Below, piece after piece: positions 60,115-64,000 of a DNA stretch of 64,000 nucleotides. The notes below the pieces were generated by a model that did no database searches, was not told the DNA's origin, and saw nothing but the letters and a program-made list of their open reading frames with translations. Both the position numbers and the translations under genes were made by a program. The stretch comes from Pocillopora verrucosa (lineage: Eukaryota; Cnidaria; Anthozoa; Scleractinia; Pocilloporidae): contig NC_089325.1 of NCBI RefSeq assembly GCF_036669915.1, forward strand, positions 5,049,400 through 5,113,399, given 5' to 3'. Numbering within the stretch: position 1 is the first letter of the stretch; each line of letters begins with the position of its first letter.

Positions 60115-61345
60115 TGTAAATAGATAGATCGATAGATAGATAAATAGATAGATTCTTTATTGAAATACATCGCAGCTCATAGAGCTGAATTACGTATTTT
60201 CATTAAAATTCTAATTGAATGTACAAACTTACAAATTGAATAATACTAGGAGCTAATGATAGTAATATCTAAAACATTTAAAAACTATAAACATCTCGTT
60301 GAAATCATATTGTTGAAAGTCAATAATTTAAACAGTATTCACTAGGGCGCATGAAGCCATATTAAAACTATTCTTAAATCTATTTGTTTTACAGCGCGGT
60401 ATGCTGAAGGATCGTGCGTGCCCAAGATTGCACTTGCTCTCATGTAGGAGCGGCAGTAATTTCCTGAGTTTATGGCCGCTGTCATTGAAAATACTTTCAA
60501 ACGTACGCTCGCAAATATCACTGTAATGCTCCGCTACGGACGGTAGGTTCGTTAGAACTAACGCGTGCTGATATTCCATGCCATGTCAGATGATTCGCAT
60601 AGCCCTTTTCTGAACGCGCCCTAGTTCTTGCATTAATTAGGCAGGCAGAGCATAATGAAACTCAGGTACAGCATAATCGATAACGGAGCGCACACATGTG
60701 ATGTAGAAAAGACAAAGATCTTTCTGAGAAACGCGAGCTCTTTTAAGCTGGATGAGAAAATAGAGCCTCTTAGCTGCCCTTTTTATCACTTCTGTGATAC
60801 GCGCGTTCCAAGATAGGTCACTTGAAATAGTTACGCCTAATAGTTTAGCATCGGTAACAACCTTTATGCATCTCCCCCGATGACAGGAGGGAAGTCATGA
60901 CTTACTGAAGCAAAAGAAATGCGAAGTTTCTTACATTTGTCAACATTTAGTTCGACTCTATTTCTGTTGGACAAGTCCGTTACCTCATCTGCTATAGTTT
61001 GCGCGTTGCTCACCTGTCCTTTCCTTATTTCTTCAGATGTCGTTGTGTCGTCTACGTATTTCCAAAGTGATGCATTACTAATTGCTAGGTCATTAATCAT
61101 GATTAAAAACAATCATGGACCAAGTTTGGTCCCTTGAGGCACGCCTGAAGGAACTGCGCCCCATTCTGATACAGCTTTCAGAGAGTTTGATTTTCTGCGA
61201 GCGGCCTGAAAGGAAATCTATGATCCAATTAGTAACGCTAGGTGGAATTTTCTCACTAAAATGCTATAATCTATTAAGTCAAAAGCTTTCTTGTAATCAA
61301 ATAAGAGAGTTCTTATAGTTGATCCGTTTCCATTAGTCCCTCAGT
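60115..61345 (-). mobile_element. 5'-truncated, decayed LINE with reverse transcriptase
   Basis: On the minus strand the translation shows three reverse transcriptase landmarks in order: a motif A region (LLFDYKKAFDLIDY, about 61275-61315), GVPQGTKLGP (about 61125-61150) and the catalytic YVDD (about 61045-61059). A downstream region follows, with KLLGVTI-like and YHALP-like sequence and the frame ending at 60328. Stops and frameshifts interrupt it, for example a TGA right after LGP and breaks near 60870 and 60630, so it is inactive. The element ends in AATAAAGAATCTATCTATTT and a TATC repeat, typical of CR1/L2-like non-LTR elements. Everything upstream of motif A is missing. Confidence 0.85.
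60118..60153 (+). repeat. (TAGA)n tail of the LINE
   Basis: Tandem TAGA units with a few substitutions mark the 3' end of the minus-strand LINE. Confidence 0.8.
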
Positions 61346-61349
61346 GTAG

Positions 61350-64000
61350 GAGTATAAATAAAGAAATAATAACTAGAAATTCACTTTGAAAGCGGGTACA
61401 GGTGATTAGAAAAGGGCGGCCGGGGTTACGTAAAAATTCAAATTAGAATTCCAAAATACTTTTGTTTTATAACCGGTGCGGGGGTTTTTTGTCGGGGGGA
61501 AATTTGGCCATTCTCTGGGCAGTAATTAAACTGATATGTTACTACATAGGTGTTAATGCCTCACAAGGGGTTACTCGTAGAAGTTGAAAACAGTCTAAGG
61601 ACAACGTTATCAGATTGCTTCTGAATTTTTTGAAGCAGCAAAAAGTTTATTTAACAAAGGGTTATTTGGGGTCAATGTTTATATTTATCAACGTATTCTA
61701 TGGGATTCCTTGACGATTATTCGTAATCTTCTTTAGGGGTTTACTTAAGAGTGTTAGGTTTGCATTCTTTATCTTACCCTTCCCATATCAACTTATGGTC
61801 ACGTACTGTTGTGAGAGATACAGATAATTGTAACAATACTAAAATAAAGCGTTTGCTGGGTGTTTCTTTGATAAGACCAGATACTAACTCCACTGTTATA
61901 TTGCAACCTGGAAATTAGGTAGTGTTCTGTCGCATTTTGTAATAAGTACGACGATTAACACAAAGTGAGATACAACAGCAAGTATTTAATTAGTCTTTTG
62001 GACGAACATTAGTTCGGGGAACAATTAGTCTTGCTTCAATTTGAACAGTGAGAACGGTAGAAATAGCCTGTATTAGTTTAGTTGGTCCTGTAGGATATTT
62101 TCAAATGGCCTACCTACGTATGAAAAGACTTTGGTTTATTTTAGGCTTTGAGAAATTCACACTTAATATCTGTTAGTCTCGACATGTCGTATATTGATGA
62201 ATTTCCTGACCTCATTAAAATTTGGATCCTTTCCTTACCTTTGGCACTTTTGCAAATGCCTTTGTTCCAGCGTTTTTGTCTCAAGGATGCATGTTTGTAC
62301 ATTTATACTAATCTAAACTCAACTTTCATACAAACTTAGGGAAAACTGTTGACTTATACATTGTCTGGTTGCTTTCTGACCAAGGCACCTTTTTTCTTTT
62401 TGTATGATCTTTTCAAAGAAAAGTGTATTTTTGAGTTACAAACAACCTTCTTTCAGTCGAGACAGTCCACCCAGCTGAAAACACCTTCCTATTCATAACA
62501 AATATGCTTAATGCAGCAAGGAAAATTATAATTGTCTGACTTCTTCACCTTAAATAAGAGTAAGTATTTGTTGTTAAAGAGTTGTAACAGTTGTAACACA
62601 GTCACAGGAGCGGGTCGCAAAGGGTCCATACGTGACGCGGCTTGATTAAACCCAAAACTACTCCGAGACGTGTGAATTTTACAGAAAGGCAAGGTATGGT
62701 GAGGTTTGAAGTTTTCCCCATTAAATTTATTACACGTAAGATTCTGTTTAAAATCCATGTGACGTGAGAGTAGTAAAGAGCGCAACGCTTTAAAGTCGTT
62801 GGTGTGCTGTTAGAGAGAAATAATCCCCAATTATGAAGACAACTGAAGTCTGTTTGGTTACAGATATCTGGACGTGGAGGACACACCCTTCACCGGAGTT
62901 TCCTAACCCATAACTCTTATTTCCCAACCCTCTTTCATTTAAAAATGAATATGCGAATAGAATTGATCTAAAGATCACCCTTCGTGAGGAAGAATGGTCA
63001 CGCGCGTATCAGGCTCAATGCAAACCATTTGATGTAAAAAATTGAACTTTAACGTGATTCTCGATTGTTTAAGCTTCCAGCGAAATGATTTCACCATCAG
63101 CTACAAAAAATGATAGATTAATCTACAGCGTAAACAACCACGGAAAGGAATTAATTATTCAATAAATCATGAGGAATTTTTGTATGGAATAAGCTAGGCT
63201 ACAAGTTATTTACAAGAAGTATGTTAAGATTAGATTGTTATCTGACATGTTGACGTGCACGTCGACCCCTTTAATGTTTAGATTGGTCTTTATCTCCAAA
63301 AACCACAATATGGATCGGTGTCCTGCTGGATATTTTTAACAAATGAGATTAACGTTAAGGCGATTAAAATGCTAAATGAGTAGATAAAATACAAACTAAA
63401 ACAAAACTGAAAGACGATATACTTAGGAGAGTGATATGCCGAATGCACACATTTAATTTTGCCTCGGAAATAATGTTTGACGCCAACTGATGGAACAGGC
63501 CAGATAAGAGATGAACACCGTGCTTTGCTTGTGAAAAAAAATTTTGTTAGTATTTATGATTAAATGTACATACCACAATCCAGATCACGGCTGGCAGAAT
63601 CTTAAGTAAATAAGCAGCAATAACTTGAATTTTTATTTTCAATCGATTCGTTCAGACAACCAGAAATTGCGATTGCAAATACGTGATATCATAGTTATAT
63701 TCAGTTTATTTGCTGATTGGCCTGTATAAGACCAAAATGTTCCATCAGAGGTAAAATAAACTAGCTAAAAATTTCAGGCGCTCAGGATGTGTATAGTTCA
63801 CAGCTATTAAGTTTTTCGGTCACATTTATTTAAATCGTTGTTGCTGGAAACATTTTTTAAAGATTTTTACGTTGATGTATCGAATGTACAGAATTGTAGA
63901 GAGCGTTACTGTTTATTTTCTGCAATGTGGCGTCAAGAGTTATTCCACATTCAGTTATTAATTTAAATCTCGTATAACCGCATACTTGGCTGGTGGAATT
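61350..64000. other. Intergenic region, nothing recognised
   Basis: No supported exon, repeat family or RNA gene. Overlapping minus-strand frames near 62490-62980 have no signal peptide or domain. Confidence 0.4.

Noticed and set aside
1..64000. CRISPR arrays, prophage, integrons or operons
   Set aside because: All real coding signal here is spliced and eukaryotic; regular spacer-repeat arrays are absent.

Overview
This window looks like nuclear DNA of an invertebrate animal, most likely a cnidarian and probably a stony coral. The sequence is AT-rich and intron-rich, and open reading frames are short and split by GT-AG introns. Several dispersed repeats match types I remember from coral and sea-anemone genomes. 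I could run no search, so the taxon is an inference. No operons, bacterial promoters, CRISPR arrays, tRNA or rRNA genes were seen.

The window is a cluster of small secreted-protein genes that share one architecture. A splice acceptor lies a few bases before the ATG exon, implying a non-coding first exon. The ATG exon encodes a signal peptide, and almost every following coding intron is in phase 1, so exons act as interchangeable cassettes. I rebuilt the gene models by hand. In each multi-exon model the exon lengths sum to an intact frame.

Layout. (1) 6.0-14.3 kb, plus: a protein with three 10-cysteine von Willebrand factor C (VWC)-like modules. (2) 18.4 kb, plus: a one-exon secreted six-cysteine protein. 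(3) 20.3-27.7 kb: a tandem segmental duplication carrying two minus-strand genes for 65-67 aa, six-cysteine peptides that look like half a VWC module. (4) 30.7-32.5 kb (minus) and 36.8-39.4 kb (plus): a divergent pair of related single-VWC genes. (5) 40.3-43.1 kb, minus: a precursor built from repeated micro-exons, each with a Trp-Pro-Trp core. (6) 46.1-50.7 kb, minus: a precursor with two RGPRK exons joined to spacer exons. (7) 54.7-56.3 kb, minus: a Pro/Ala-rich secreted precursor ending in Gly-Gly. (8) 58.1-58.9 kb, minus: a compact 90-aa single-VWC gene. (9) 60.1-61.35 kb, minus: a decayed LINE reverse transcriptase.

The most interesting part is 40-51 kb, where two apparently undescribed peptide-precursor genes are assembled from short phase-1 cassettes. 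The sequence shows exon birth and death: a 155-bp piece of the RGPRK gene was pasted into the WPW gene and made a chimeric exon; a WPW exon copy has lost its core; and an inverted scrap of an exon sits in a neighbouring intron. The function of these peptides (neuropeptide, antimicrobial, venom component or matrix protein) cannot be decided from sequence.
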